From contig JAWZSP010000001.1 of the NCBI GenBank assembly GCA_034401135.1, positions 6,386,001 through 6,450,000 on the forward strand: a stretch of DNA of 64,000 bases, read 5' to 3'. Made by a program: the position numbers and the translations under genes. Under the pieces are notes generated by a model. It ran no database searches and was not told the origin of the DNA. It saw only the letters and a program-made list of their open reading frames with translations. Origin of the DNA: Volutella citrinella. Lineage: Eukaryota > Ascomycota > Sordariomycetes > Hypocreales > Nectriaceae. Positions 34,333 to 46,078 of this stretch are shown one piece after another (position 1 is the stretch's first letter; each line of letters begins with the position of its first letter).

Positions 34333-34628
34333 AAGGGGATACAAGTAGCTTACACTATTACGCCCCGGGCCATGCGTTTCTTTTCAACACTACTAATGTC
34401 AAGTTCAAAGACGTGGAGTGCATTCCCAGGCAAGGTTACATCCCGATGAGAGCAGACAGCTCCGTCGGCCCGTTTAGACAGTAAACACTGCAGTGTGAGA
34501 GCTCCGAATTAATATCATCTTGAACCTTAGTAATACATATGGTCTCGTAAAAATACAAAATGAAGCAACTCGTCATCATCAACACGTAGAGTAAGTCTCC
34601 CACAGCAAACCTCATCGAGGCACGCCGT

Positions 34629-36650
34629 TCAAACTCCCAGAATCACATCAGCAGCCTTCTCGCTAATCATGTAGACTGGCACCGCAATGTAGAAGCCAGG
34701 AATCTTGGGAAACACGGACGCGTCAACCACACGCAGACCATCCGTTCCCCGCACCCGGAACTTGGAATCCAGGACGGCCATCTTATCGCTATCCGGCCCA
34801 ATCGGACACGTGCAGCTAGCATGGTGTCCCCAGGCCTCATCCCTGGCAAACTGCCCCAGATCTGCGTCGCTCACCTTGGACCCCGGCCACGTCTCGGTGA
34901 AGCCGCCGGTCAGGGGTAGCACGTTCTGGAACATCTTGCGGGACAGCTTCATGCCCTCGACGAGAGCCTGCACGTCCTTTGCAGCATCTGCTGACTTGTC
35001 AAAGTAGTTGAAATCGATCTGCGGCATGTCGCGCGGGTCGGTGGACCGGAGCGTGATGTTGCCCGCCGTGTTGCGCGAGTGCGCCTTGAGGACGATCCAG
35101 GTCCAGTGGCGCCCGTCCTTGCTGCTGTCGAGCGAGTAGCCGGGGTAGTAGCCGGGGAAGGCGATGGGAGCTCCGGCGATGAACAGGTCAGGGTCGCCGG
35201 ATGCGACGGAAGACTTCTTGACCATGCCGAGTGCGATGCCGTTGGAGGCGTAGATGCCCCTCTGGCCGTTGGCGGCGCCATTCTGCCACTTCTTCAGACA
35301 TGGGTCATCAGGGGTACGGAGAAAGGTGCAGCCTTGGCTGATCTGGAAGTCTGTCGGAGTCTCTGCGATAACGGATGTTTCGTAGCGGTCCTGGAGGTTG
35401 GTGCCGACGCCGGGCAGGTCAACCACGACGGGGATGTCAAACTTGTCGAGCTCACTCTTGGGGCCGATGCCGCTGAGCTTGAGCAGCTGGGGGGTGTTGA
35501 AGGCGCCTGCAGAGATGATGACCTCTGCGGAAGCATTCACCGAGCCAGACTCTCCGTTGTTGGCGCTGCTGAATCGAGGGTCGGCTTGGTAGAGGCTCTG
35601 GCCGGTGAGGAAGTCAACCCCCACCGCACGGGGCTTGGTGCCGCTCTTATCGAAGCGAATCTTGGTGACCAGGGTGTTGAGTTTGATGTCGAGGTGGTAT
35701 TTCCTCGATCCGTCTGCCTTCTTCTCGTTGGCAGTGTTGAGCACGAACTCTCGGGGACCAGCTCGGATACCATCCTTGACAGCGATGGGAACCTGGTAAA
35801 GGCCTTCGGCCGAGTCACGACCGGGGGTATCGACGTTTAAGTCTCGTAGAAGCACCTCTCCGAGACCGCCAATTGTGGACAGGATCATGCCAATGAGACT
35901 CTTTCCCATGGCAGAGGCAGCGGAGAGAATGATAGTGAGAAGCTTCACATCCTGGATCACCAATCCCAGGTCTGTCACGGTGGTCGTCAGCCAGCCGTTG
36001 AAGCCGTGGCCGATGATGCCGTTTGGCAGGTACTGGGCCTTCTCCAGGCGTCGAAAGTACTTGCGCATGTTGTCGGCGCTCCATGATGAGTCACCCGTCA
36101 GCGAGGCGATGTTGCTCCAATCGCTTTTGTGGGGATACACGGTGATGAGGGCGTTGTGCGAGCCGCAGCCTCCTAGTGTTCCGGCTCGGGGGTACAGGAT
36201 GCCCAGGGGAGTAGCACCCGATGGTGGGTTCAAGCCGACGTATAGTTCGCCTGACGAGGTCCGGTAAGTCATCTTGGAATCCTTCTTCTGCGTGTCCAGG
36301 TTGCTGTAGTGGTTGACATAGTAGTCCCACTTCATGGGCTCATACTCAGTTGACTGAATGCTGAGAGCCGGCACCTGATAGGGAATCGAGTCGCCCTGGT
36401 CATCACCTGCTTCGATGAGGAGAACCGTTTTGCCGGCAATGGCAAGTCGGGCTGCTAGGGGGCCGCCACCGGGGCCCGAGCCGACGACAACATAGTCGTA
36501 GGTGGTGAGGGTTTGTTCCTGTCGCGGGATATGTTGACCTGGCCTGCGGATGTCAAGTCGGGATACATGAGGAGGCTGGGAAGTGGCTTACAGTGCGGTA
36601 ACCGAGGCAAAAGAGGCTGCGCCCGCTAGCATGCAGTTCTGCCACCGCAT
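34629..36650 (-). CDS. Secreted GMC-family FAD oxidoreductase
   Basis: Two exons, 36650-36592 and 36543-34629 (48-bp intron), for 657 residues. The short first exon supplies the signal peptide. The FAD motif 'YVVVGSGPGGGPLAAR' follows at about residue 37. GMC signature 1 appears as 'GGCGSHNALITVYP' and signature 2 as 'GAFNTPQLLKLSGIGP'. The catalytic His is in 'WGHHASCTCPIG'. At the place of the usual second His/Asn the sequence is 'IPGFYIAVPVYMISEKAAD', with no His or Asn. The family oxidises alcohols or sugars, passing electrons to O2 or another acceptor. Extracellular; substrate cannot be told from sequence. Confidence 0.9.
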
Positions 36651-36899
36651 CTTTCCGGGTTGGGTTCTTGACGAGGTGATGAGATCGTTGTGGTGATTAT
36701 GGATGCCTTTCTAGAGCAGCAGTTGAAAGTCGCAGACAATACTAAAGAACGTGTTTATCCTTGTCGAAAAGAAAGACAATAGTAATGATCGTGGGGTTGA
36801 ACACAAGTTCACCAATTAACGAGAGACTGAGAAATGAGAGACTGGAGTGAGTATCCCTAGAGCGAGCGCGGTACTCGACTGGCTGTCCGTCTACCGCCA

Positions 36900-36915
36900 C
36901 TCTCATATATGAGAG
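36900..36915. promoter_or_regulatory. Perfect 16-bp palindrome with TATA core
   Basis: The sequence ctctcatatatgagag reads the same on both strands. It lies 250 bp before the GMC oxidase start and could be its TATA element, a dimeric operator, or both. Confidence 0.35.
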
Positions 36916-38151
36916 AGTCATTGATATTGAGTCCCCCTGCACTTAACACAGCGAGTATTTCCTATTTCATTGCGAATTAAATGCAGTGCATGTGATGGTA
37001 TCAGCCGCCAAGGGTAGCACCACCCGCGGCCAGGAACTCATGCTTCTACCGGCCCTTGAAGTCTTGCTTTCCCCTCTCGGCCGGTGCGACCACATCGGGA
37101 AAGAGACCGTCTATGTTGCATTCTCAACTGTAGTTAGACCGCGTTCCAGATCTAGCACCTACACACCAGCCGACCGCGAGGAGCAGGTGGGATTGCGAGC
37201 GAAAGTGAATGCAGCTCGATAATGCGAATGGCCCCTGCACAACGACGCATTAATGCGCGTGATAATGCCTACGATTCATGAACCCCCGGAGACTCCACGC
37301 CTCTTCGGTCAAACCATCATTATTCAGCCAAGTAGTGGAGAGTGGCTTGCTTGATGCGACACCCGCGCCCCTCGCCAGATCCCAAAAGGCATTGCCGGCC
37401 GATGCAGGTTGGTTGCCTCGTGGGTAAATGACCGATCGTACTAGGCCCAAAGAGGGGATTTCTGCGCGTTGCCCCCGAGACGTTAACCCGATGCAGGGGT
37501 TCCCAAGCAGGGGGTCGCGATGTAACGCCCAGAGAATCCAGGGTCATGTCATGTCGGCACGGCTCCGTCCCCCCTCCCCTGCGGATTGCGGCAGTGTTGA
37601 AGGTAAAAAATGCGCGGGGTTCGGTTGGATTTTAGGCGAGCAGCTAGTAGTAGGGATGACGAGCTAGCGGGGTTGGTAGACTGTATTTCATGGTTGCCCC
37701 TTGCTGTTGATGATGGTTCCTGGTCCAAGGCACGGTCTTCGTCCGTTGGAAGAACCGGGATCCCTCCAAAGTCCAAACACTCGGTAAACAGGAGCGGCTG
37801 AGAGGCAACTCCCGCTCCCCGATCCACAATCCAACTAGCCTGCTTCAGCTTTCGGAAAGTTAAATCCTTCTCCGTGCCGCCTGTCTGTCAATGCCACAAA
37901 CCGCGTGTCACCCCTGCAGTCCCCTGGGTGGCCCCCTTCCCCATCCAGCTGAACCCGAACCTGGTCGCCGCCCACGATATCTCACGCTTGTATGCCTGTC
38001 ACATTTGAAGCCGGACACCTCGTCAGCTGCCGAGACTCCACCGCCTGTGTCAGACCTTTGACATGTCCGTGCCGCAAGTCGGCGTGAGTGCCTGGTCGGT
38101 GGCGACATCGGTTACTACCGAGGGATAGGGCAGTCTGGGCATGTCCCCCCT

Positions 38152-38158
38152 TTTAAAT
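38152..38158 (+). promoter_or_regulatory. Candidate TATA box of the CFEM receptor gene
   Basis: 'cttttaaatcc' lies about 85 bp before the start codon. This is a positional guess only. Confidence 0.25.
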
Positions 38159-38238
38159 CCTCGTAAAATCTCCGCGAGACATGATCCCCTCGTCGTGTGC
38201 GCAGGACCGTTAATTTCCTTCCTTGGACTTCATCGTCA

Positions 38239-40041
38239 ATGCCTTGGCCAAAGGAAATGTTCCAAAGCGGATGGCATCCTCGAGCCTGGCTCGCCTTCTC
38301 CTGCATCGTCCTCAATGCGCAGGCTGCCGCTGCACAAGGATCATTCTCACTAGCCGACCTTGCCGGCCAGATTCCACAATGCGCGGTAAGGTTTTCCATC
38401 CCCCCTGGTGTGGTGTGTATGTGCAGCCGTCGTCTAATTCCAGCCTCACGATAGCTTCCGTGCATGCTCAACGGCGTTCAAGACGCAGGGTGTGACCTCA
38501 CAGTCCTACCCCAGTGCCTCTGCCCCAACATAACCCTCCAAGCATCCATCTCTGCCTGTGTGCAGAGATCCTGCATCTTCAAGGATCAAGTCAGTACGTC
38601 TCGCCGAACCCCTCCCGTCCCGTGGCTTGAGGGGACGGATTATACTGAACGCACACTCTAGCTGTCTCTACTCTATCCAATGCACTCTGCACGGGGTACC
38701 CTGTAGAGTCCAGAAAGGGCCATCTGATTGCAACTGCCGTTGCCTGCTCTGCCATTGTGTTCCCAATTGTCATCTTGCGATGCATCTCCCGGCTTAAGGT
38801 CACCAGTCGGCTGTGGTGGGATGACTGGACCGCACTACTTGCCACGGTGAGTTTCAACGGCACATCCATAGGCCTCGGGGTCTGACTAGGTGACAGGTGT
38901 TACTTGCTGCTCTTATCGGCATTCAAGTGGAATGTGAGTGCTTCACGCCATACCCGGTTTCCCCCCTAGCGTGCTAACACACGACTAGCCACCAAGTACG
39001 GCTTGGGCCTTCATTTTTGGAACATCGACGCAACAAAGTCCGACGTTATCCTCAAGGTCAGTCAACCAGACCTATGTATCTCGGCCAACAGTTTAATCTG
39101 ACCGATTTAGCTATTATACGCCTTCCAAGTGCTGTACATTGCCATTCAAGTCTCAGCAAAAGGATCTCTCCTCGCCTTCTACGCACGCATCTTCCCCAAC
39201 CGCAAGTTCCAGATTGCCATCTGGATAGGCGTCGCATTCCTCGTCATCCACGGTATCGTCTTCACCTTTATGATTCTGTTCCAGTGCAGACCCGTCGAAT
39301 CAATATGGAATCGCAACCTAGAAAGGAAATGCCTCAACACAAACAATATTGCCCTCGCCGGTGCGGCGAGCAGCATTTTCGAGGACATCGCCATTCTCAT
39401 TATGCCAATCCCAGAGCTGTTGAAGCTACAACTCGGATGGAAGAAGAGGTTTGCCCTTATGCTCCTCTTTAGCATTGGTTCATTGTATGTCCCGGGATCG
39501 CGCACCTGAGTCGGCGAAACGAGAGAGCTAACCCACGCAGTGCATGTATTACGAGCATGGTGCGGCTCAAGTTCCTGTTGAAATTTGGCAAATCACGCGA
39601 CGAGACTTGTAAGCTACTCCCATCTACATTATTGGGTCGATCTAATGTAAAATAGGGGACTACGTCGACGCCATCATCTGGTCCGTCATAGAGCTGACCT
39701 GTGCCCTTGCGTGTGCCGGTCTACCTGCGCTGTGGCCTCTGATCAAGAGTATTCCAGGAGTCCTGAGTACAGTCAGAGGCTCCAGATTCAGGACTGGCAC
39801 AGAGCTGAGTGAAAGGGAAGTCGTCTCAAAGCCTAAGCCTAAGGCTAAGCCCAATGCTGCACTTGGTTCTCATCCCCTCGACTCCAAGGAGCTCCCCAGC
39901 CTTCCTTCTGAGCAGTCAGCCAAATACGGCAGGAAAAGCCTTGCTATAAAAGAGCGAAATGTGTACTTGGACCTCGATTCTAGTAGTAAGGAAGAGGACT
40001 ATGAGATGGGTAAAATTACAAGGGAACGGTCGGTGGTTTGA
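38239..40041 (+). CDS. CFEM-domain PTH11-like seven-helix receptor
   Basis: Eight exons: 38239-38385, 38455-38593, 38662-38846, 38897-38933, 38989-39056, 39111-39484, 39541-39608 and 39656-40041. Every phase closes, giving 467 residues. A signal peptide precedes a CFEM domain with its eight-Cys pattern ('QIPQCALPCMLNG', 'CDLTVLPQCLCPN', 'ACVQRSCIF'). Seven helices follow, from 'LIATAVACSAIVFPIVIL' to 'VIELTCALACAGLPALW', with the family's conserved 'LLWWDDW'-like loop ('SRLWWDDWTALLAT'). The Lys/Pro/Ser-rich tail is cytosolic. PTH11-type receptors sense surface cues upstream of cAMP signalling and govern infection structures in several pathogens. The GPCR role here is by family only. Confidence 0.9.
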
Positions 40042-40196
40042 GGGCGTTGGAAACTCTCTTTTCTTGGGAAATGGATGCTAGGCTATCAGCGAATGCGGTA
40101 TAATTACGGCCGGGTGTGCCGAAATAACAAAGTAGTAGTAATACACTAAACAACTTGCAGAGACTCGATCTACTCGTTTGTAAACCCTCGTCTGCC

Positions 40197-41950
40197 TCAG
40201 ATCGACCTGTCATCCTTTGAGGAAGAAAATATCTGATTTTCTTGCCCTTCGCCACCCCCAACTCCTTGAATGGTGTCGATATCCCTCCCAATGGCCTGAA
40301 TTCTATCGAGCAGGTCCTTGTCTGGACCTTTGTATTGTTTTCTAGCCCCGAAAACCCAGTACATCGCCAACAAGATAGTGAACCCTCCCACGATGACGCA
40401 AGTCCAATTCATGGTGGATACGGTAACGGGACTGCTCGCTGGAAAGCAAAAGATGACGACGAATGTCATCATATAAAGACAAGAAATGGTCGCCATCGGC
40501 CTAAAGACGGAATCTGGCAGGCGGAACCAGCCGTGCGAAACATAGCGGCGGTCTGTGACGAGATATGGTGCCAGAGCGCCCAAGTATGAAAGAGTCATGA
40601 GCACCACAAATGCGCTGACAAAAGCGTTGAATGCCTTGTCGGAACCGAGATAGATGCAGCCCATGATGGTTGCAATGCCACCACACAGCAGAACTGAGTA
40701 GAACGGGTTCTGATATCGGGGATGGATGGTGGCAAATGTCTTGCTGAATGGGGTACCGTTGTCTCTTGCCAGCGTCCAGATGATTCGGCTAGCCGTGAGA
40801 AAGACGCCAATATTCATGAAGAAGGAAGGGAGGATCATGAGGATGACCATGCCAGTGGCTCCAGCTTTGGATCCCGTTGCCTGCAGGTAAGCCTCAATGA
40901 GAGGGAACATGTTGGTGGACTGGAACAAAGCTGCCGGATCGTGGATCGAGTAGAATAGGGGAATGAGATACCCCATGGCTGTGATGAAGCCCACAACCAT
41001 CTGGACACCAATCGCCTTGGGGATATTCTTGTGTGGCTGTGGGATCTCCTCGGCCAAATGAGTGACGCAGTCAGGAGTGCCAACGGCATACGCTCCGTTC
41101 AGCATGCCTGCCAAGAAGACAAAGCCATTCGAGGAATACCCCGTCAGGTTCTCCCAGTCCCGCCACACAAAGTCGCTGTTGGCATAGCCTTTGCCGTTCT
41201 GGCTGGGCATGATTGCGCAGATGAACAGAACAATGACGAAGCCGACAAGGATGAGGCCGGCGCCAATGTCGCCCATCAGCGGCAGAGCTCGGTTCGCAAA
41301 CAGCACGGTCGAGCAGGCCACCCACAGCAGGGCCAGGTAGACGAGGAACTGGTGCCAGCGCTCAAAGGCATAGTCTGGGTGCCACAGCTGGTAGAGCGCA
41401 AGGATCTGGTTAGAGATGACGGAGCTAACGCTGGCGGCTCCGATGGTCCAAGCGATGCCGTTGAACCAGCCCGTGTACCAGCTCAAGACACGGCCGCGTT
41501 TTGGACCGCTAGAAACGGCGGCAAAGTGATAGACTAGTGCTCGTCAGTACACGTTTCCAACTTGGTCACCGAGGGGTCTTACCTCCAGCAGACGAAGGGA
41601 TGGCTGAAGCCAACTCGGCCAGGCAAGCTGCAATCATCCAGTAGAATATAGAAACGGCGATTCTACAGACAGAGTCAGTACTCTGGAGTCCAACAGAGTT
41701 TCCATGGTGGCTTACAGCTCATAGATGACACCGGGAGCGCTGCCATTGTATAGAGCAACTACCTGGGCGGATGTCAGCAACCTGGTCAAAGGATATCCTC
41801 ATGGTGAACAAGGCAACCCACGATGCTGCCGCCAAGAGAAGTCCATGTGCTTCCCGTCATCAATCCCACGCCACACAAGCTCCAGAAATTGAAGTTCTTG
41901 CTGAGGCCCTCGGCCCCATGTCTGACGGCCTCGATATCGGTAGGGCCCAT
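40197..41950 (-). CDS. APC-family amino acid/GABA/choline permease
   Basis: Four exons, 41950-41822, 41762-41716, 41662-41583 and 41533-40197, give 530 residues. About twelve hydrophobic helices are seen. Family landmarks are the early 'NFNFWSLCGVGLMTGSTW' helix 1, 'SAIPSSAGVYHFAA', 'SWYTGWFNGIAW', and the helix-6 region 'LNGAYAVGTPDCVTHLAEEI'. This is the Uga4/Hnm1-type fungal group that imports GABA, choline or related amines by proton symport at the plasma membrane. Introns cluster in the first 260 bp, usual for these genes. The next gene upstream, on the same strand, is a Zn2Cys6 regulator, which could control it. Confidence 0.92.
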
Positions 41951-42017
41951 GTTGAGAGTCGAGATTGAATGGTGAGAGATGGTGCGAGTGGATGGGACGT
42001 TGGGAGGGCGTCGTCTG

Positions 42018-42027
42018 TCTTTTATCC
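42018..42027 (-). promoter_or_regulatory. Candidate TATA-like box of the permease gene
   Basis: Minus strand 'aaggataaaaga' lies about 70 bp before the permease start codon. Confidence 0.25.
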
Positions 42028-43083
42028 TTGAGGAGGCAGAGAAGAAGACGGCCGTATCCCCACAGCTATCCCCAGGGGGGCTTAGAGCGGGGTGGTCCGG
42101 GGTAGATTGGGGTTTTCAGGGTTTGCACTGTGTTACCCCAGATATTTGAGGCCTGACTGGCCACGGCTTTGAGATTGGAGTTGGTGGAGAAGCGTGACGC
42201 GATATTGCCCGGGTCTGTGCGATGCTCAGCGTTTCAATGCTTTAGACATTGACTGTGAAGTTGTATGGAGACTGAAGAATGGTTGACGGCAGCTTCTGGG
42301 ATTCAAATATCCCGTTATCACACTGAGTCCGTATCTTTGCCATCAGTCACAGATGATGGAAATTGGAGATTGCTGATACTGATGCGACTTGTATCTCCTT
42401 AGACAGGGCGGCTGATAAAGACGGGCGACAGAGTTTGGTTGGATGGTCAAGTGGGTCAAAGACAGGAAAAATGGGGGTTTCCCACGGATGTAGCCAATGG
42501 CGCTCTAGTAGTGGCTGTAAATGCTGTTTTGGGTTTGGTCGCGAATCCGTGCTCGTGGCGATGCCGTCTTGATTCATGTGGAGGTTCACCATCTGGAGTT
42601 ACGTAAACCGCCTTACCCGGTGTCCGGGCACAGTGGGATGCGGTCTAGGCTACAAGGGGAAGCCATAGTCACCAAAAAGATCTAATTGACTGGTTCGAGG
42701 ACCTGATCCATCCAACAACCACAATGCCTCCGGCTGAGCGATGGAAAACCCGGGATATCATCTCATAACCATCATAAAGCTAAGCAGCAGACCCGGCTGC
42801 CCGGCTCACGTCATTAAGCACGGACAGAACAGCCATTTGTCATTCTTGTTACAAGAAATCGTTTCCTGTGAAAATGTGTGGGATTCATTATTCCTATTCG
42901 TCCACCTCGTACATAGTCAACCTTGCCCATGACATCCAAACGCCCACCACCGTCTTGCGCCAAATCGACTCCTCGGAATACTAAAAGCAACTGGTAAATG
43001 AAACAGTATAAAAATATCGCTCATAAAACACCCAATTCGTACCCTAGGTCGTCAAAACACAACCAAGTTATACCCTAGGTCGC
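42028..43083. other. Intergenic region upstream of the permease
   Basis: About 1.1 kb without a supported frame. It contains one copy of a 28-bp repeat (42645-42672) and, near 43020-43082, an imperfect tandem duplication of a 34-bp unit ending 'taccctaggtcg' just beyond the regulator's stop codon. Confidence 0.5.
42645..42672. repeat. 28-bp repeat flanking the regulator gene, copy 1
   Basis: Reads ctaggctacaaggggaagcc and continues atagtcac. A copy with about 4-5 changes lies at 44861-44888, on the other side of the Zn2Cys6 gene. Confidence 0.6.
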
Positions 43084-44646
43084 CTATGCAAGAGTAAGCA
43101 TGGTTCTATACTTGTACTCGTTGAACTTACGCAGTATCTTAGACGCATCTAGGCGTCCATAGTGATCTTCCTGGTCCTCCCGTGTCTTCCAGACAGCCTG
43201 CACGGCCTGGCGCGCGCTCGCCACATGCCGTGAGCCGATGCACGCCTCCAGCTTGACTAGCTGGTCGAGGATAAACTCCCTCTGCGGCGCTGTGCTAGCC
43301 TCACACCCTGCAGCAAACAGGGGCATCAGGCTGACAACCCATGCGTTGCAGTTCTGACCCTGGACCATGTTTGATATCAGGTTGATTATCGCATCTATGG
43401 CAGATCGAACGGCCGTCGACGTCGAGGGCAAGTCATACAGATGCCGGTAGAGATATATGACTGCTGCTTGTTGGTAGAGCTGCTGGCAGTCCCTGGTGCT
43501 CCCGGAGACTGTGCCAGGCAGCGAGACTGTGCTGTCATTCAGGGCCATCATTCTCTCGAGCTTCTCCCGCAGCACATCGGCCTGTGCACCAAAGTCGGGC
43601 AGATTTTCACCCTTCCTCCGGGACAGCTGGATAATCTCCTGCAAGAGCACTAGGACATTTGTGTCGAATCCGAGAAAGTCTTTTGCTTCTGCCTCAGGCA
43701 TCGTTGGGTTGGCCATGGCGAACTGAATGGGGGAGAGGAGGTCGAAATATTCCGTGTTCTGGATGTTGGAGAGGCCGCCAAGAGACATGTACAGACAGTA
43801 TAGGTACAGAAACGTCTTTTCTGGGCGACTGGTGTCGGAAAAGGGCGACTTGACATCAGTGAAGAAGGCTTCGGCGCCCTTGAGATGCATCCTCCATGAC
43901 GGTGACGCTCCTTGGCCGGCATACAAGTCTGCCAGACACAGCATGACGCTGGTGGATAAGACGGAGTCATCGTGTCGTTTCGCAGACAGCACGTTGCGCA
44001 GTGCTGACACACTGGTCGTCTGCAGGTGCTGGATGAGGGATGGGATGTCGGTGCCCTCAATGTCGGTCAAGCCCCTGGCCGAGTATCCAATGGCTGACAG
44101 AGCGAGTGCTGCGGACATGAGATGGGGCGAGTGAAGCATTTGGGGGATCAGTGTGCGGCTGAGTTCTTGGTGGATGTGCTGGTGACAGGATATGGATGCC
44201 AGCACATTTGAGGTGAAGTAGTCGAGCAGCCGGCGATAGACGTGGGGGATCTCGATGCCATTGGGAAGCGTCTGGGGGGTCAGGCTGGTGAAGCGGTTGG
44301 TGGCAGCCAGCTGTGTGCCAGTGGTTGTTCCGTAGACAAAGTCTTTGCGGTCGCTATCTAGAGGGTGTTAGCAAGAACAATAACTTCGACCTCGATCGAT
44401 ATGTCAACTGTCTAGTGGAGATCACTCACAAATCCTGCGTGCCCCGACGTCCGGGGCCGCCTCATTCAGGCAGCGGCCAAAGCGGGACTTGTCGAAGCGG
44501 TGACCCCCCCAGTTGAGCTCACGTGTGTACTGGCACGGCCGGCCCGAAGCCACACAGAGGCTGCAGCTCGGCTTCCGCTCGTCGCATTTGCGGCGGCGAC
44601 GCCGGCACGAGGTGCAGCCGTTGCGAGACCTCGTGCGAGGCTCCAT
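43084..44646 (-). CDS. Zn2Cys6 transcription factor with Fungal_trans_2 domain
   Basis: Two exons, 44646-44430 and 44357-43084 (phase 1), for 496 residues. The N-terminal zinc cluster is complete: 'GCTSCRRRRRKCDERKPSC' then 'SLCVASGRPC', spacing C-x2-C-x6-C-x6-C-x2-C-x6-C. It is followed by 'YTRELNWGGHRFDKSRFG', common in the Fungal_trans_2 (PF11951) group. The long C-terminal part is helical with 'MLHSPHLMSAALALSAIGY' and 'LYLYCLYMSLGGLSNIQ', as expected for that regulatory domain. It is a nuclear DNA-binding regulator. The neighbouring permease or the divergent subtilisin gene are plausible targets, but this is positional inference. Confidence 0.92.
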
Positions 44647-46078
44647 CCGTGAGCGGGAGAGACGGAGCCAGAGACAAACTCTCTAATTATGAACGCAGAC
44701 GCCGTAGGAGGGGGGACTATGCGGGCGAACCCTGGCCGGGGCGGAGGCAAGGGCATTCGTTGACTCTGATGACGATGGAGATGGGCGCCAGTGTCGGAAA
44801 CAGGTGGGGAATTGCTGGGATGGGCTCATGTGGTGCTTCTGTATCTTGGGGATAGGGGCTAGACTACAAGGGGAAACCCTAGCCACTTTGCATCATGATT
44901 GGCCTTTGGGGTGTTACTGACCCATATTTAATGTCCTCACGATCTGAGTCGAGACTCCGCACATCGGATGTCGGATGCACAGTATCGATTGGCACGGCCT
45001 GAGCAAAATCGGGGATGCGGAGGTGATGATTTCCCTGCCTAGATATGAGGGGACGCTGTCTATGATAGGGGGCGCTGTCTTTGAGGTAGGGGATGGGAAA
45101 TGCCGACAGTCGCATCCCGAGATGCCGGGGAAGCAAGATTGACAAGTACAGGGTAACCAGTGACTGAGAAGCATTCAACACCTTCGGGGATTCCATCACA
45201 AGAACATGAAACATTAGGAGTGTATCTAGGTTACTGGTCTGCTTAAAAGAATTCAAGACTTGAGTGAACGTCCAGAATACCGGTTTGAGCCGTCGGTAGA
45301 CTAAGATCTGGAAATAATGGAGGTTCTCTCCAATATCATGCTGAGCCACTTGCAGGTTTTGGTCTTCCCAAATTCAACAGCTCATACATATCAAAACAAA
45401 TCACACAAAAGTGACACAAGAATGCCAGGACAATCATCCAGAGCCTACTTGGCGATCGCGTGACAAATATACACTTCTGGCACCATCAGCAATAGAACAT
45501 TCTAATGAACAGGGCCAGGTGAACACAACGCACCATGCCGTATCAACCGCCCACGTGCCCCCCCGGCCCGCACGTGCATTCACAACCAGGGACACGACTA
45601 AAAATAAACCACAACCCCATCCTTCTCAAGTATACATTATTTACGCATTTCCCCATTTCGAGAAGGATCTCATCCCTCTGTTCTAATCGAGATGATCCGT
45701 TCAAGGCGACACCGACGTAGGGCTACGCATTGCCGCATTTGTCTCAATTTCCAGCCCTGTCAGATGCAGTTTCTATTCCTGTTTATTCCTTCCATCATTT
45801 CACTGCGTTTCATACCATTTTCTGTCCGATAACCCCCACCGGGCTGGCTTACCTGTGGGCCAACGAGTAAAGGAATCGTCCAAGGCTTAGCGATTTTGCC
45901 TGTAGTTTCACGAGGAATATGAATCCTCCGGCAATGAAGTGAGATTGAGCTGCGTAATACTACCCCTATCAAGCGCTTACGCCATTTAATACAAGGCCCT
46001 TGCCGCCTCAGCCTTCTGCTTGGATTCCTTCCGTCCCTCGTAGCTCCTTGCACATGGTTTGATCGGCATCAATTCATC
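44647..46078. other. Divergent intergenic region, 1.4 kb
   Basis: Between the Zn2Cys6 gene and the subtilisin gene. A 156-codon open frame on the minus strand (44879-45349) starts with GTG, has no domain and was not accepted. The second copy of the 28-bp repeat lies at 44861-44888. Confidence 0.5.
44861..44888. repeat. 28-bp repeat flanking the regulator gene, copy 2
   Basis: Reads ctagactacaaggggaaacc and continues ctagccac, same orientation as copy 1. It lies about 215 bp upstream of the regulator's start codon, so it may be a regulatory site. Confidence 0.6.

Larger units (their letters stand above)
36651..38238. other. Divergent intergenic region, 1.6 kb
   Basis: Upstream DNA of both the GMC oxidase and the CFEM receptor. 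No supported gene. It holds a 16-bp palindrome and TATA-like sites listed separately. Confidence 0.5.

Noticed and set aside
42685..42705. Possible tRNA B-box (ggttcgaggacc)
   Set aside because: No A-box or cloverleaf stems can be drawn around it.
29729..44646. Possible secondary-metabolite cluster (MDR, SDR, GMC oxidase, permease, Zn2Cys6 regulator)
   Set aside because: No polyketide synthase, peptide synthetase, terpene cyclase or P450 is present; strands and spacing vary and the wall gene GH76 interrupts it.
44879..45349. 156-codon open frame on the minus strand upstream of the Zn2Cys6 gene
   Set aside because: It begins at GTG rather than ATG, has no recognised domain, signal or splice sites, and lies in an intergenic region.
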